Both the position numbers and the translations under genes were made by a program. Below the pieces are notes generated by a model. That model had not been told where the DNA came from, ran no database searches, and saw nothing but the letters and a program-made list of their open reading frames with translations. Positions 9,217-18,300 of a stretch of 32,975 nucleotides of DNA are shown here, piece after piece (the stretch's first letter is position 1; each line of letters begins with the position of its first letter). Origin of the DNA: Chara braunii (taxonomy: Eukaryota > Streptophyta > Charophyceae > Charales > Characeae); NCBI GenBank assembly GCA_003427395.1, contig BFEA01000518.1:991191-1024165 (forward strand), in the 5' to 3' direction.

Positions 9217-9793
9217 AACTGCGCCTGTGACTGCTGCACAGTTTCCAACTCGCAGGAATAACAGTCCACTGCAAGCTTGGGCAAAGACCAGTTCGAAACT
9301 GCAAGAAAAACAGTAAATTGCATGTTGGACGGCTTACCGGTTCTATAATTGGCAAAAACAGGAGGTGGCGGTCGTGGTTTTTTTTTGGGGGGCACCTTGG
9401 ACTTCTTTTTTTTTTTTTTTTTCCACGCCACGGCCTGGGCCACGGAAGAGATGTCTAGGCCACTCCCGAGATGCCTAGGCCACACCCCTGGGGAAACGAG
9501 CCGAAAACGGGAGGGCCTGCTACCGGTAAGCTGCGCCCAGGCCAGGCCACACCTAGACAGCTCGGCCGTGGCAGGCGGGAAAAAAAAAAAAAGTCCAAGG
9601 CACGAAAAAAAACAACGGTCGAAGGTGCAAAAAAGAAAACACGGCCACCACCTCCAGTTTCTGACAATTACTGAAGGCCGTCGCGCTCCCACCTTACTGT
9701 TTTTCTTGCAGTTTGGAACTGGTCTTCCCCCAAGCTTGCAGTGGACTGTTATTCCTGGGAATTCGAAACTAAGAAGCGGTCACAGGCGCAGTT
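9217..9793. repeat. Large foldback element, family FB2 (~580 bp)
   Basis: The two halves are reverse complements almost to the centre. The ends AACTGCGCCTGTGAC and GTCACAGGCGCAGTT pair. Inside, AATAACAGTCCACTGCAAGC, GACCAGTTC, AAACTGCAAGAAAAACAGTAA, GGAGGTGG, CCTTGGACTT plus its T run, and CCACGGCC all recur inverted. The central part carries short direct repeats of AGATG.CTAGGCCAC. Outside the arms both sides are A-rich. No transposase is encoded, so this is a nonautonomous foldback or MITE. Confidence 0.85.
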
Positions 9794-9864
9794 GTCTCAA
9801 AAAAAACAAAACATTCTGACGTCATATCATCCAGGTTCACATATCTAAGTATTTGTGTGAGTGT

Positions 9865-9888
9865 GGGGCTCGTTCGACACTCCTTGGC
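9865..9888 (+). repeat. Harbinger-type terminal repeat, unpaired
   Basis: GGGGCTCGTTCGACACTCC resembles the left ends at 14867 and 1773. It could be the left end of the transposase-bearing element ending at 14092. However, the preceding trinucleotide (TGT) does not match ATA after 14092, and bases after GACAC differ from that right end. I leave it unpaired. Confidence 0.4.
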
Positions 9889-10360
9889 AGTGCCGTACCC
9901 CCGTTCACCGTTCACGGCCTTGGTGAATGCGGGCGGGCCACCGTTCAACGGTCAGAGTTCACGGAGTTCACGCAGAGCGGGAACTCCGTGTTTTTTTTTT
10001 TGGGCTGATGGTGGTATTTTTTTTTCGCACACACGTGTGGGTAATGCAAACGGGCACCTGCCCATAAATATATATTTGTTTTTGATCGGAATTTTTTTTT
10101 TTTTTTTGAAAAACAAAATAAAAAAATCGTTTAGCATAGCATTCGTCGGCCGTGTAGGGCATTCTGAGGCTGATTCGGGCCCTAAAAAAAAATAAAAATT
10201 AGCCCAGAGTCAGACACACCCGCCAACGAATCCTATGCAATAATAAAAAAAAAAAAAAAAAAAAACCTCAGGGGCTTTAGTTGTCTGTAATAGGATTGAA
10301 TATGCTTTGATTTTGGATCTGTTCATCTGGATGGAATAGGGGCTGTTGTGGTTAAAATTC

Positions 10361-10363
<3 letters not shown>
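9889..10363. other. No gene recognised
   Basis: Contains short inverted and direct repeats of GTTCAC/GGAGTTCACG near 9902-9990 and several A/T runs. No gene-like frame is seen. Confidence 0.4.
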
Positions 10364-10413
<50 letters not shown>

Positions 10414-10464
10414 AGCGCGCGTGTGAGAGAGAGCCGTAGCACGCATGAGAGAGAGAGAGAGAGA
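10364..10464. repeat. (CA)n and (GA)n microsatellites at a gap edge
   Basis: CA dinucleotides run 10364-10411 and GA dinucleotides 10448-10464, directly before the gap. Assembly is likely to have broken on this simple sequence. Confidence 0.95.
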
Positions 10465-10931
10465 NNNNNNNNNNNNNNNNNNNNNNNNNNNNNNNNNNNN
10501 NNNNNNNNNNNNNNNNNNNNNNNNNNNNNNNNNNNNNNNNNNNNNNNNNNNNNNNNNNNNNNNNNNNNNNNNNNNNNNNNNNNNNNNNNNNNNNNNNNNN
10601 NNNNNNNNNNNNNNNNNNNNNNNNNNNNNNNNNNNNNNNNNNNNNNNNNNNNNNNNNNNNNNNNNNNNNNNNNNNNNNNNNNNNNNNNNNNNNNNNNNNN
10701 NNNNNNNNNNNNNNNNNNNNNNNNNNNNNNNNNNNNNNNNNNNNNNNNNNNNNNNNNNNNNNNNNNNNNNNNNNNNNNNNNNNNNNNNNNNNNNNNNNNN
10801 NNNNNNNNNNNNNNNNNNNNNNNNNNNNNNNNNNNNNNNNNNNNNNNNNNNNNNNNNNNNNNNNNNNNNNNNNNNNNNNNNNNNNNNNNNNNNNNNNNNN
10901 NNNNNNNNNNNNNNNNNNNNNNNNNNNNNNN
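10465..10931. other. Assembly gap (467 N)
   Basis: Unknown bases. Reading frames that cross it are not interpretable. The left end of the Harbinger-type element with the transposase may lie here. Confidence 1.
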
Positions 10932-10937
10932 GGGGCT

Positions 10938-11150
10938 AGGTTGGTCCAGCAAGGTGTGTCCGTGCCGACGTCGTTGGTCCAGTGGGTGGGCGTCACGAAT
11001 TCGAAAGTTGGCGGCGAGAAAAAAAATGGCCACGGGGGGGGGGGGGGGGGGGCAGGTTGGTCCAGCAAGGTGTGTCCGTGCCGACGTCGTTGGTCCAGTG
11101 GGTGGGCGTCACGAATTCGAAAGTTGGCGGCGAGAAAAAAAATGGCCACG
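10938..11150 (+). repeat. 97-bp direct duplication separated by a G19 run
   Basis: Copies 10938-11034 and 11054-11150 appear identical by eye, from AGGTTGGTCCAGC to ATGGCCACG, with period 116. They are separated by 19 G. The duplication abuts the gap and may continue into it. It is either a recent tandem duplication or an assembly artefact. Confidence 0.9.
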
Positions 11151-11501
11151 AAAAAGGCGCGCAGTCCCGGATTCGAAATTCGAAATTCGAATTTCCGCAA
11201 GCGAGTGACGGCGGCGTGGGCGTCCCTTGCGACTGACGACAGCAACGTTCCTCGGCGGAAGTGTTTGGGTACGGGGTGGCGGCTGCGTGTCGGCGGGCAC
11301 GCCGAACGTACGTGTACACGCCCAAAGCAGCAGACATGCCGTCACACGATCCCCATCGTTGTCGTCTTCACAGGCGCACCTTCGTCGTCGACGTGTACGC
11401 CGTGCACTCCGGTCGTCACTCGCAGTGTCACTGTTGTGCGCCCCGACAGGTGGAGTCTTCTGTACTTGGCGACGCCCACGTCGACAGTACCAATTTCGGC
11501 G

Positions 11502-12861
11502 ATGGACATGAACGGGGAGGCGGGCCGTGACACACTGAGCAAGGCGGACTCTGGCGGAGAGGACGGCGGTGGCAGCGGCCGTGAACGCCATCCTCTTCCG
11601 GTGTCAATTGCAGAGGACCAAGGGGAGGATGAGAGCGGCCATTCGTGCACGGCGGGAGAAGAGGCTGCAGCCCATGAATGTGGACGTAGAGGACACTGCT
11701 GCCATTTGTGACACCGTACTGCAGGTGTGCTACACCATGGGGTGTGGAGCATTTCCCAGAGCGACGCCCAGGTGGTGGATGAGGCGACGGACAGGGGGGG
11801 CGTGGGAGGATCTTCGACAAGGCGACGACGAGACGGCCGACTACTTCAAGGACAAGCTGCCCATCTCGCCACGTGTGTTCTGAGAAATCGTGGAAGCTCT
11901 GTCTCCCTTCCTTCAACGGCGTGTCACTTTCTATAGGGAGCCCCTCTAGCCTGACCACATTGTCGCGTACGCTTTGTACAGGTGGGCGTCGGGGGAGACG
12001 TACAAGAGCGAGACATGCAGCTTAGGCATTGGCAGATCTTCTGGGTTGCGCGTTGTGTGGGATGTAACTGCAACGTTGCTGAGTGCATACCCCGACAAGA
12101 TATCATGGCCGACGGGGCTGCAGAAGGCGGTCGTCTTGCATGCTTTCGTCGACAAGGGTTTCCCTAACTCCCATGGGTGCATGGACTGCACCCACAACTT
12201 CATCGACCAGCCAGCGAATTGCCCCGGGGAGGACTACTACAATAGAAAACGCCGTTTCTCTGTCCAGGCGCAGGTCATCGTCGATCTGAACTTGCGGGTG
12301 CTGATAGTGTTCGTCGGATATCCGGGAAGTTGCCACGACGTGAGGATCGTCCACCTGTCGAGTTTACGGGCGCGCGCGGAGGCAGGGGAGCTTTTCACTG
12401 TGCCACCTGTCATGCTGCCTTTCGGTGTGCAGACAAACGGGTATCTGTTCGACGACAACCGTTATCCCCCCTCCGAATGGGTAGTCATCCCCTATGATGG
12501 CAGTCTCTCACAACACCCGTCGGAGCTGCGCTTCGACAACAAACAGAAGACGGCGAGGGGAGCAGTTGAGAGGGTTTTTGGCAGACTGAAGGGGATGTGG
12601 AGGTTGTTCCTTCGCTCCCACAAGACGAACATGGAGACGTTGCCGCAGCAGTTCGTCGTCGTCTGGATTTTGCACAACATACTTGTCGACGTGGGGATCC
12701 CCTTCAATGACAATCTACTGTGGGAGGTCAGGCTGGACGGTGTGCGTCACATGGTGGACCTTGGGATGCAGCGGCCGTTGAGGCCGATGTGTATGGAGTC
12801 GTCGACGGGGGGTGCGCTCATTTTGCGGGACGCACTGGTGGAGCGAATGGGCGCGCAGTGA
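11502..12861 (+). pseudogene. PIF/Harbinger transposase (DDE_Tnp_4-like), broken
   Basis: The frame opens at ATG 11502 or 11508. It needs a shift near 11545 to reach the frame that then runs to the TGA before 12862, broken by TGA at 11881 and TAG at 11947. The product matches HARBI1-like nucleases in order: RWWMRRRTGGAWEDLRQ, the helical region ending YALYRWASGETY, KGFPNSHGCMDCTH carrying the first catalytic Asp, FVGYPGSCHD carrying the second, LFDDNRYPPSEW, then a conserved block ARGAVERVFGRLKGMWRL with the catalytic Glu, and a C-terminal helix around VVVWILHNIL. The enzyme family cuts and pastes DNA at TTA/TAA-type targets. With two stops and a frameshift it is unlikely to be made whole. 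Each stop is one C-to-T change away from a sense codon (CGA, CAG). Codon use beyond the stops still looks like protein. Confidence 0.88.
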
Positions 12862-14092
12862 ACACGGGCAGGCGCGCAGAGTGGGCGGCTGCGATAACAT
12901 GGTTGCGGCAAGAAATCGGAGCACACGACGCAGGGAGCAGGCGAGAAACAGGAGCGGACGACGTGGAAGGCGTCTTGTCCTTGATGGGGTGGTCATCTGC
13001 GTTGCCATCGTTGTGTGTGTCACCCCATTTTGTGGAAGTGGGGAGTTTATGGAGAGGTGGTTGTTTCGCTGTGGGTTGGATTCGATTTGCATGACTCGGA
13101 GGCGGCCTGTGTCGACAGTTTTGTTTGCTGTTCTTTCGTGTTGCGCCCCCGTGAGGACGGTGTCGGCGGCTCGGGTTGTTGGCGATGGTGCAGTCCAACG
13201 CGTCGTTGGCGGGGGTGACGTCACGCGCGTGCACGTGCCGATCGTAGTTGTCATGTAGTATGCTGTCACCGTGGGTGACGTGTCTGGGTGTCGGAGTCGA
13301 TTCCGGGGGTGTGTGTTCTGTTTTCTGGATGCTAGGATTGAAGTTGCCATGAAGGCTTTTTTTTTGCAAAGTGTGTCATCTTCTGCTTTTACTACGAGTG
13401 ACAACAATGTAATAACATATCATGTCAATTATTTTTGTTGCGTGGCTTGTCTTCTTATTTGACGACAAATGAAAAGAAAACAATTGAACGACATTATGTG
13501 TGTCATTTCTATTGCCTTCTTTCCTTCTGACATGCCGTCGCGGAGGACACTGTGCAATGGGGACAGCGGGGGCCGGCTGAAGTATTCGAATCTGCCGACC
13601 GTTGGGCACCTCCCCGCTCGGGGCCAAGGGCAGTGACGCAAGGCAGCCCCTTTTCGATGTCGCGGAGGCGGGCAGGCCACCAAAGGGGACCGTTGGCAAA
13701 CAATTCCATGACGTCGACCGTTGCCGACCAAAGATGTCCGTCCACGGGCCGCCAGGAACAGCAATGGACCAGCCGCGTCGAAATTTGTCGTCAACAGAGC
13801 TGCCGTCGATGCCCCGATTCTTCGAGATGCTCGACCTCCAAGGGACCTCGGGAGGTCCCTTGGGGAATGCGTCGAAATGGTTGTAGCCCTAGGAATCCTC
13901 GAGGAAATGTTTTCACATTTCTTTTTCAATTTCTTCCCCCCCTGGGCCACCCTTATTTTTTAGGGCCTGACCCTAACAGTGGAAAATGTGGAAACGTTTT
14001 AGCGTTCGTTGTTTTCGTCAGTAGGGTGTGGTGGAACGACGATTTTGACAGTGTAAGAATCGTTACATTTGTAGTGGTGTCGAACGAGGCCC
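12862..14092 (+). mobile_element. 3' region and right terminus of the transposase-bearing Harbinger element
   Basis: No second ORF is recognised after the transposase. 13530-13900 is homologous to 16540-16880, sharing GGCTGAAGTATTC.AAT.TGCCGACC, CAATGGACCAGCC and TGGTTGTAGCCC, so it is element 3' sequence. A perfect 11-bp hairpin with CAAGGGACCTC lies at 13839-13862. The element ends with GTAGTGGTGTCGAACGAGGC plus CC at 14092, matching the right end at 6942, and is followed by ATA. The left end was not identified. Confidence 0.7.
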
Positions 14093-14348
14093 ATAATGGC
14101 GCGGTGAGGTCCACCAAAGAGATTCCCAAAAACAAGAAAGGAAACAACACTTTCAACAAGAAAGAGGGCAAATACATTGTCATGTGTATTGGTGTGAGCA
14201 TGCCTAGAATTAGAAAATGTCAGCGTGCCGTAGAAAACGCCCTGCCTCACTTGCAAGGCACAGAAACGAAAACAAAGAATGGAAAAAGAAAAAAAATTAA
14301 AACCACACTTGCCGTAGAAAGCGGCTGCATACGTTCGTCCAACATTAC
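14093..14348. repeat. Inter-element spacer with a shared GCCCTGC module
   Basis: 14218-14275 (TGTCAGCGTGCCGTAGAAAA, then CGCCCTGCCTCACTTGCAAGG and GAAACGAAAAC) is homologous to 17873-17935, and more weakly to the minus strand of 5880-5910. A second fragment CTTGCCGTAGAAAGCGGC occurs at 14309. The module probably belongs to another short repeat family. Confidence 0.5.
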
Positions 14349-14351
14349 TAA

Positions 14352-14803
14352 AGGCCTCGTTAGACCCTCCTTGGGAAGAGGATTTTTAGGAATTCGGCAT
14401 GGTTATACCGCATCCTAATCCACCGAATTCCTTGGATTAACGAGGCCCAAAGTGAAAACGCTCATAGAGATTTCCTTGGGGATCCTCAGAATCGCCAGCC
14501 ATTGCGTCCTTGGATTCAAAGGGTCCTCCTGAGGTCCCTTGGGCTCAAGGAGCCGCGATTGACGGAGAGGAGAGGACACACACGGTCGAACCGGGAGCGT
14601 GGCGACACCCTATTGGCTGAAAGCCTCAAGCACAACTGTTTATCTTTTTCTTTTTTCTTTTCCCCCCCCCAAAAGCTCCAAGGACGAATCTCTAAGCCGA
14701 CGCTCTAAGGACACGGTGTAACGATGACGCCGAATTCCTTAAAATTTTCCGAGGACTTCGTCCTAATTCTTGAGGATTTTTCAAGGAGGGTCTAACGAGG
14801 CCC
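14352..14803. mobile_element. Tourist-like MITE, 452 bp, TAA target duplication
   Basis: Left end AGGCCTCGTTAGACCCTCC at 14352. The right end read in reverse is GGGCCTCGTTAGACCCTCC at 14803. The repeat continues as CTTG on both sides, with one mismatch in about 22. TAA flanks it at 14349-14351 and 14804-14806. It has no coding capacity. Internal GTGAAAAC and CCCTATTGGCT blocks are shared with the relic at 1773. Confidence 0.88.
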
Positions 14804-15444
14804 TAAGGGCCTCGCTGCACTACTCTTGAATCTTAAGAAATCAAGAGTTCACCACCGCTGCACTAAGGGGCTCGTTAGGCACTCCTTGGGGCGTCCTCAG
14901 GGCCCAAGGAAGTTCCCTTGGGGGGTTCAAGGAAATTTCCACCGTTGTTCCACCTATCCTTGGGGTGGTCTCCCAAGGATGATTCCTTTCGGCCGCCGGC
15001 GGCCATTTTCATAATATTATAGTCAGCCGCGAGAGGGGCAATGCCTTGGTAATTGGGTGATGTCTGTCTTGCTACAGTGTGGTCCAGCTGCTGAAGGCGG
15101 GAATTTTGAAAGGCGCTGGTGACCGAAAAAAAAAAACTTAAAAAGCAATGGACCTCCCCGTTCGAAAATGAAATTTCAAATTGGGTGCTGGACGTCACGA
15201 CGGCGGCGCGGGGCAGGTGGCGTCCATATCTGGGATGGTGGAAATGAGTGTTTGCAGTGGCGTAGTGGAGTCCTCGTACGTCGTCACGAATTTGTGAGCG
15301 CCCTGCGAAGGTCCATGCCATCACCTCTGCAAGCCGCCGCGCCTATGTGTTGAGTTGAGCAGACGCGGGGAACGTCGTCGAGGACTTGGCGATGTGGTTA
15401 CGGTGGTCGTGGCGAGTTGGTAGGCTGTTGTATTTTCGTGGTTC

Positions 15445-15843
15445 ATGAGCATTGCAACACATGTGCCAATGGAGGGCGGCAACGAGGACGGACGTGTGAA
15501 CAGTGCGAAGTTGACGGCGATCGAGAAGACGGTCGTGACGGCGGTGCTCTTTCGTTGTCAGCAGGAGACGACATTGGGCAGAATGAGAGCGCAGATCCTC
15601 AGCGGAGGAGGAAGACGCTTCATCAAGTCCCGGTCGAAGGGCTAGATACAGTGGCCATCACCGAGGCTGCACTTCAGGTTTGTTGTGCCACGCGTTGCAG
15701 TGTTCTTCCATGAGCGACACCGAGGTGGTGGATGAAAAGGAGGACGGGGGGGGCATGGGAGGATCTCAGGCAATGCAATGATGCGACGAGGAGTGCTTCT
15801 GGGAGAAGCTGCGTATGTCGCCACGTGGCTTTCGAGCGACGAC
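15445..15843 (+). pseudogene. Harbinger transposase N-terminal relic
   Basis: Homologous to the start of the transposase at 11502. After ATG 15445 the frame encodes an acidic leader, then a stretch ending AVLFRCQQETTLGRMRAQIL (aligning with NAILFRCQLQRTKGRMRAAI). It stops at 15643, continues in another frame through ALQVCCATRC, and reads ATPRWWMKRRTGGAWEDLRQ with the next frame change near 15780 (then FWEKLRMSPRGF). At least two frameshifts and two stops are present. The catalytic Asp and Glu region is absent, so the nested element cannot supply its own transposase. Confidence 0.75.
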
Positions 15844-15967
15844 AATTGCATCCAGTGTGGACGAATGCCCGCGGGATACGCTGCGATGTTGATGTCGACT
15901 GCAGCCGGTGCCGATCCCTCGACTTCTCTGCTGGAGGCCTTCAATAGAGGTCGACCATCAATGATAG

Positions 15968-16400
15968 AGGAGGCACACGTGGAACGGGAGGACCACGACA
16001 AGCAAAATTGTGACTAGGAGCAGCAGTGACGATCGTCAATAGAGGTCAGCCATCAACAACACGTACGACAGGGCCTTAATTCTATGACGACAGTGAAGGT
16101 CCACCGAACGGTGATGATAAAGGGAGCATACGGTAGAGGACAGCATATGACACAAGCGCTCTAATGGGTCGTACACCCTTGCACTGCGAGCCGGGCTGTG
16201 GCCTGCGCCGTGGCTTCTGGAGTGGTCCATTGAAGACCTGCTCTTCGCACAGGCATGTTGGCGCTGCCGCCCGTCCATGCTGACGTTCTTCTTCGCAGAC
16301 CGCCTCTTACATTTACGTCCAGGCACCCTGCCGAGGATGCAGACGTGGAAGAAGACGACAAGGACAAGCAAAAGGATGACCAGGAGCAGCAGCGGCAGCC
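15968..16400 (+). repeat. Diverged internal duplication in the nested element
   Basis: A segment at about 15968-16030 (ACGTGGAACGGGAGGACCAC, GACAAGCAAAA, GAGCAGCAG) recurs at about 16340-16400 (ACGTGGAAGAAGACGACAAG, GACAAGCAAAA, GAGCAGCAG). It is unrelated to the catalytic part of the transposase. Function unknown. Confidence 0.55.
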
Positions 16401-16752
16401 TTCGAAAGATGTCGGCCACGAAAGGCAAGTGGGGAAGGGAAGTAGCTAGACGACGATGGTACACCTCCAGCAAATGGCGATGAAGCGGGCTACAAATGGC
16501 AGACCGTAGCATGGGACAAACGCCTTGTAACATTTTTCGTCGCGGAATACAGTGGGCAACCGGAGCAAGGGGGGTCGGCTGAAGTATTCAAATTTGCCGA
16601 CCGGTCAGCCCTTTTCCATTTGGTGGCACGCACTGCGAGGGAGAACACTGGTCGAAGACGTCCGCCGGGGCATACCGGCCACCAACGGTTACCGTTGGCG
16701 TAACGTTCCTGGAAGCCGAACATTGAAGACCCAAGATGTCCGTGCGCTGCCC

Positions 16753-17140
16753 GGTAGGAACTCCAATGGACCAGCCAACGAAAATTTCTTGCCAACGACG
16801 GGTGCCCTCGCCGCTCCGATTATCGCTGATCCTTGACCTCCAAGTAATGCCACCAAATGGTTGTAGCCCGAGGGCGCCCCAAGGATTCCCCAAGGAAATG
16901 TTTTCACTTTTTTTTTTCCGTTTTCATCCCGAAGGATAGATGGAACAGTAGGAACTCCAATGGACCAGCCAACAAAAAATTCTTGCCAACGACGGGTGCC
17001 CTCGCCGCTCCGATTATCGCTGATCCTTGACCTCCAAGTAATGCCACCAAATGGCTGTAGCCCGAGGGCGCCCCAAGGATTCCCCAAGGAAATGTTTTCA
17101 CTTTTTTTTTTTCGTTTTCATCCCGAAGGATAGATGGAAC
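16753..17140 (+). repeat. 194-bp tandem duplication near the right end of the nested element
   Basis: Units 16753-16946 and 16947-17140 are nearly identical, from AGGAACTCCAATGGACCAGC to GATAGATGGAAC. The first unit lies in the transposon 3' region, so the right end has been lengthened by one extra unit. The few differences suggest a fairly recent duplication. Confidence 0.93.
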
Positions 17141-17484
17141 GAGACTTTCCTTCGGGGATTTACACGCCCAAGAAGTGTCTAACGAGCCACTAACTCTTGA
17201 TGCCGCGTCCTGAATTTCCATTCAAGAGCTGTCAGATTCACTCTCAAGAACGTCGAGAGTGATTCATCGCTGCACTAACTGTGGAAAAGTGCTCTTGGTC
17301 CGCCGCTTCAAGAGCTGTCAGAAACGGCCCATCGAACGAGCTCTTGAAGCTTCCACAGTTCCCGCCTGCAGGGGCGTTTTTTTCAAACGAGGACAACCGG
17401 ACCCTTCGTGCGGTTTCCAAATTTGAGAATTGGCCTCCAGTCTCGGTGGACAAATCGTCGCTGCCTGTCCTGTAGTGTCTGTCC

Positions 17485-17662
17485 GACAGTCAAGAATGCG
17501 CACGAGAGTCGAGAGTCGGAGTAAGCGCAGCGACGACAGCACTTGATGCCAATCCAGGAGTATGCCAGCGCTAGACAGTCAAGAATGCTCACGAGAGTCG
17601 AGAGTCAGAGTAAGTGCAGCGACGACAGCACTTGATGCCAATCCAGGAGTATGACAGCGCTA
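17485..17662 (+). repeat. 89-bp tandem duplication
   Basis: Units 17485-17573 and 17574-17662 share GACAGTCAAGAATG, CGAGAGTCGAGAGTC and CTTGATGCCAATCCAGGAGT, with about four differences. It lies inside the 14807-17711 element. Confidence 0.92.
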
Positions 17663-17711
17663 GACGTACTCTTGAAATTTTTCATGTGTCTAGCGTGGTG
17701 CAGAGAGGCCC

Positions 17712-17930
17712 TAAGTGCCAGCGTTCCGTGGAAAGGGCCCTATGGGCCCTAACATTGCTATGTGTAGGGCTAAGTGCCAGCGTTCCGTGGAAAGGGCCCT
17801 AAGGGCCCTAACAGTGCTATGTGTAGGGCCAGCGCTCCGTGGAAAGGGCCCTAAGCGCCCTATTGTTACTAAGTGTCAACGTCCCGTGGAAAGCGCCCTG
17901 CGTCACTGGCAGGGCATAGGAACCAAAACG
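17712..17930 (+). repeat. Tandem array, ~59-bp unit, about 3.5 copies
   Basis: Units begin TAAGTGCCAGCGTTCCGTGG at 17712 and 17771. A shortened unit begins at 17828 and a diverged one at about 17870 (GTGTCAACGTCCCGTGGAAA). Each holds GGGCCCTA(A/T)GGGCCC, which looks like abutting Harbinger termini around a TAA. The last unit merges with the GCCCTGC module also seen at 14218. Confidence 0.8.
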
Positions 17931-18300
17931 AAAAGAAGAAAACAGAAACGAGCACATCAAAATCTGTACTAAGCCTAAATAGTTGTTAGATTCATTTTTT
18001 TGTGAGCACTGAGCAGTTCCTGAGCTTCAGGGCATCTTTTTTCATTTTTCTTTCTATATTCTTCTCTCAACTTCTGTTTCTTTTGCCTTCCACTACCTAC
18101 TCCTAAGACTATCTAGAGGGGACCCCTGCAAGCATAGTTTCCTCTCTCTGTGAAGGGGAGATTTCATGTTGCCCTTGCCCCTAATGGTTAGGGTATAGGG
18201 TTGGGGCGCCAGTGGGGGTCTGGCTAACACAAAGACCGAGAACTGCCAGTAGCTGTGCCTCCCTTTCTCTTTTTTTTTTTTTTTTTTTTTCGGAAGTAGG
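17931..18300. other. No gene recognised
   Basis: Pyrimidine-rich spacer with a T run at 18269-18290. No gene-like frame. Confidence 0.4.

Larger units (their letters stand above)
14867..17190 (+). mobile_element. Nested Harbinger element, internally deleted, TAA target duplication
   Basis: Left end GGGGCTCGTTAGGCACTCC at 14867. The right end read in reverse is GTGGCTCGTTAGACACTTC at 17190. Both continue with TTGGG. TAA flanks it at 14864-14866 and 17191-17193. Inside are the transposase N-terminus relic (15445-15843) and the same 3' region as the 11502-14092 element (16540-16880), but the catalytic core is missing. It is a deletion derivative. Confidence 0.85.
14807..17711. mobile_element. 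Harbinger-type element, split by a nested insertion
   Basis: Left end GGGCCTCGCTGCACTAC at 14807. The right end read in reverse is GGGCCTCTCTGCACCAC at 17711. TAA precedes it (14804-14806, shared with the neighbouring MITE) and follows it (17712-17714). Removing the nested 14867-17190 element leaves about 580 bp, containing CTCTTGAA-type motifs on both sides and an 89-bp tandem duplication. The sharing of one TAA shows two elements inserted at the same target trinucleotide. Confidence 0.75.

Noticed and set aside
10348-11245. Long frames across the 10465-10931 gap
   Set aside because: They consist mostly of unknown residues. The rest is (CA)n and the duplicated 97-bp unit.
9865-14092. Pairing the terminal repeat at 9865 with 14092 as one autonomous Harbinger element
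   Set aside because: The flanking trinucleotides do not match (TGT versus ATA) and the terminal repeats diverge after 16 bases. The true left end may be in the gap.
18185-18210. Telomere-like GGTTAGGGTATAGGGTTGGGG
   Set aside because: Only two or three degenerate units, not a telomeric array.
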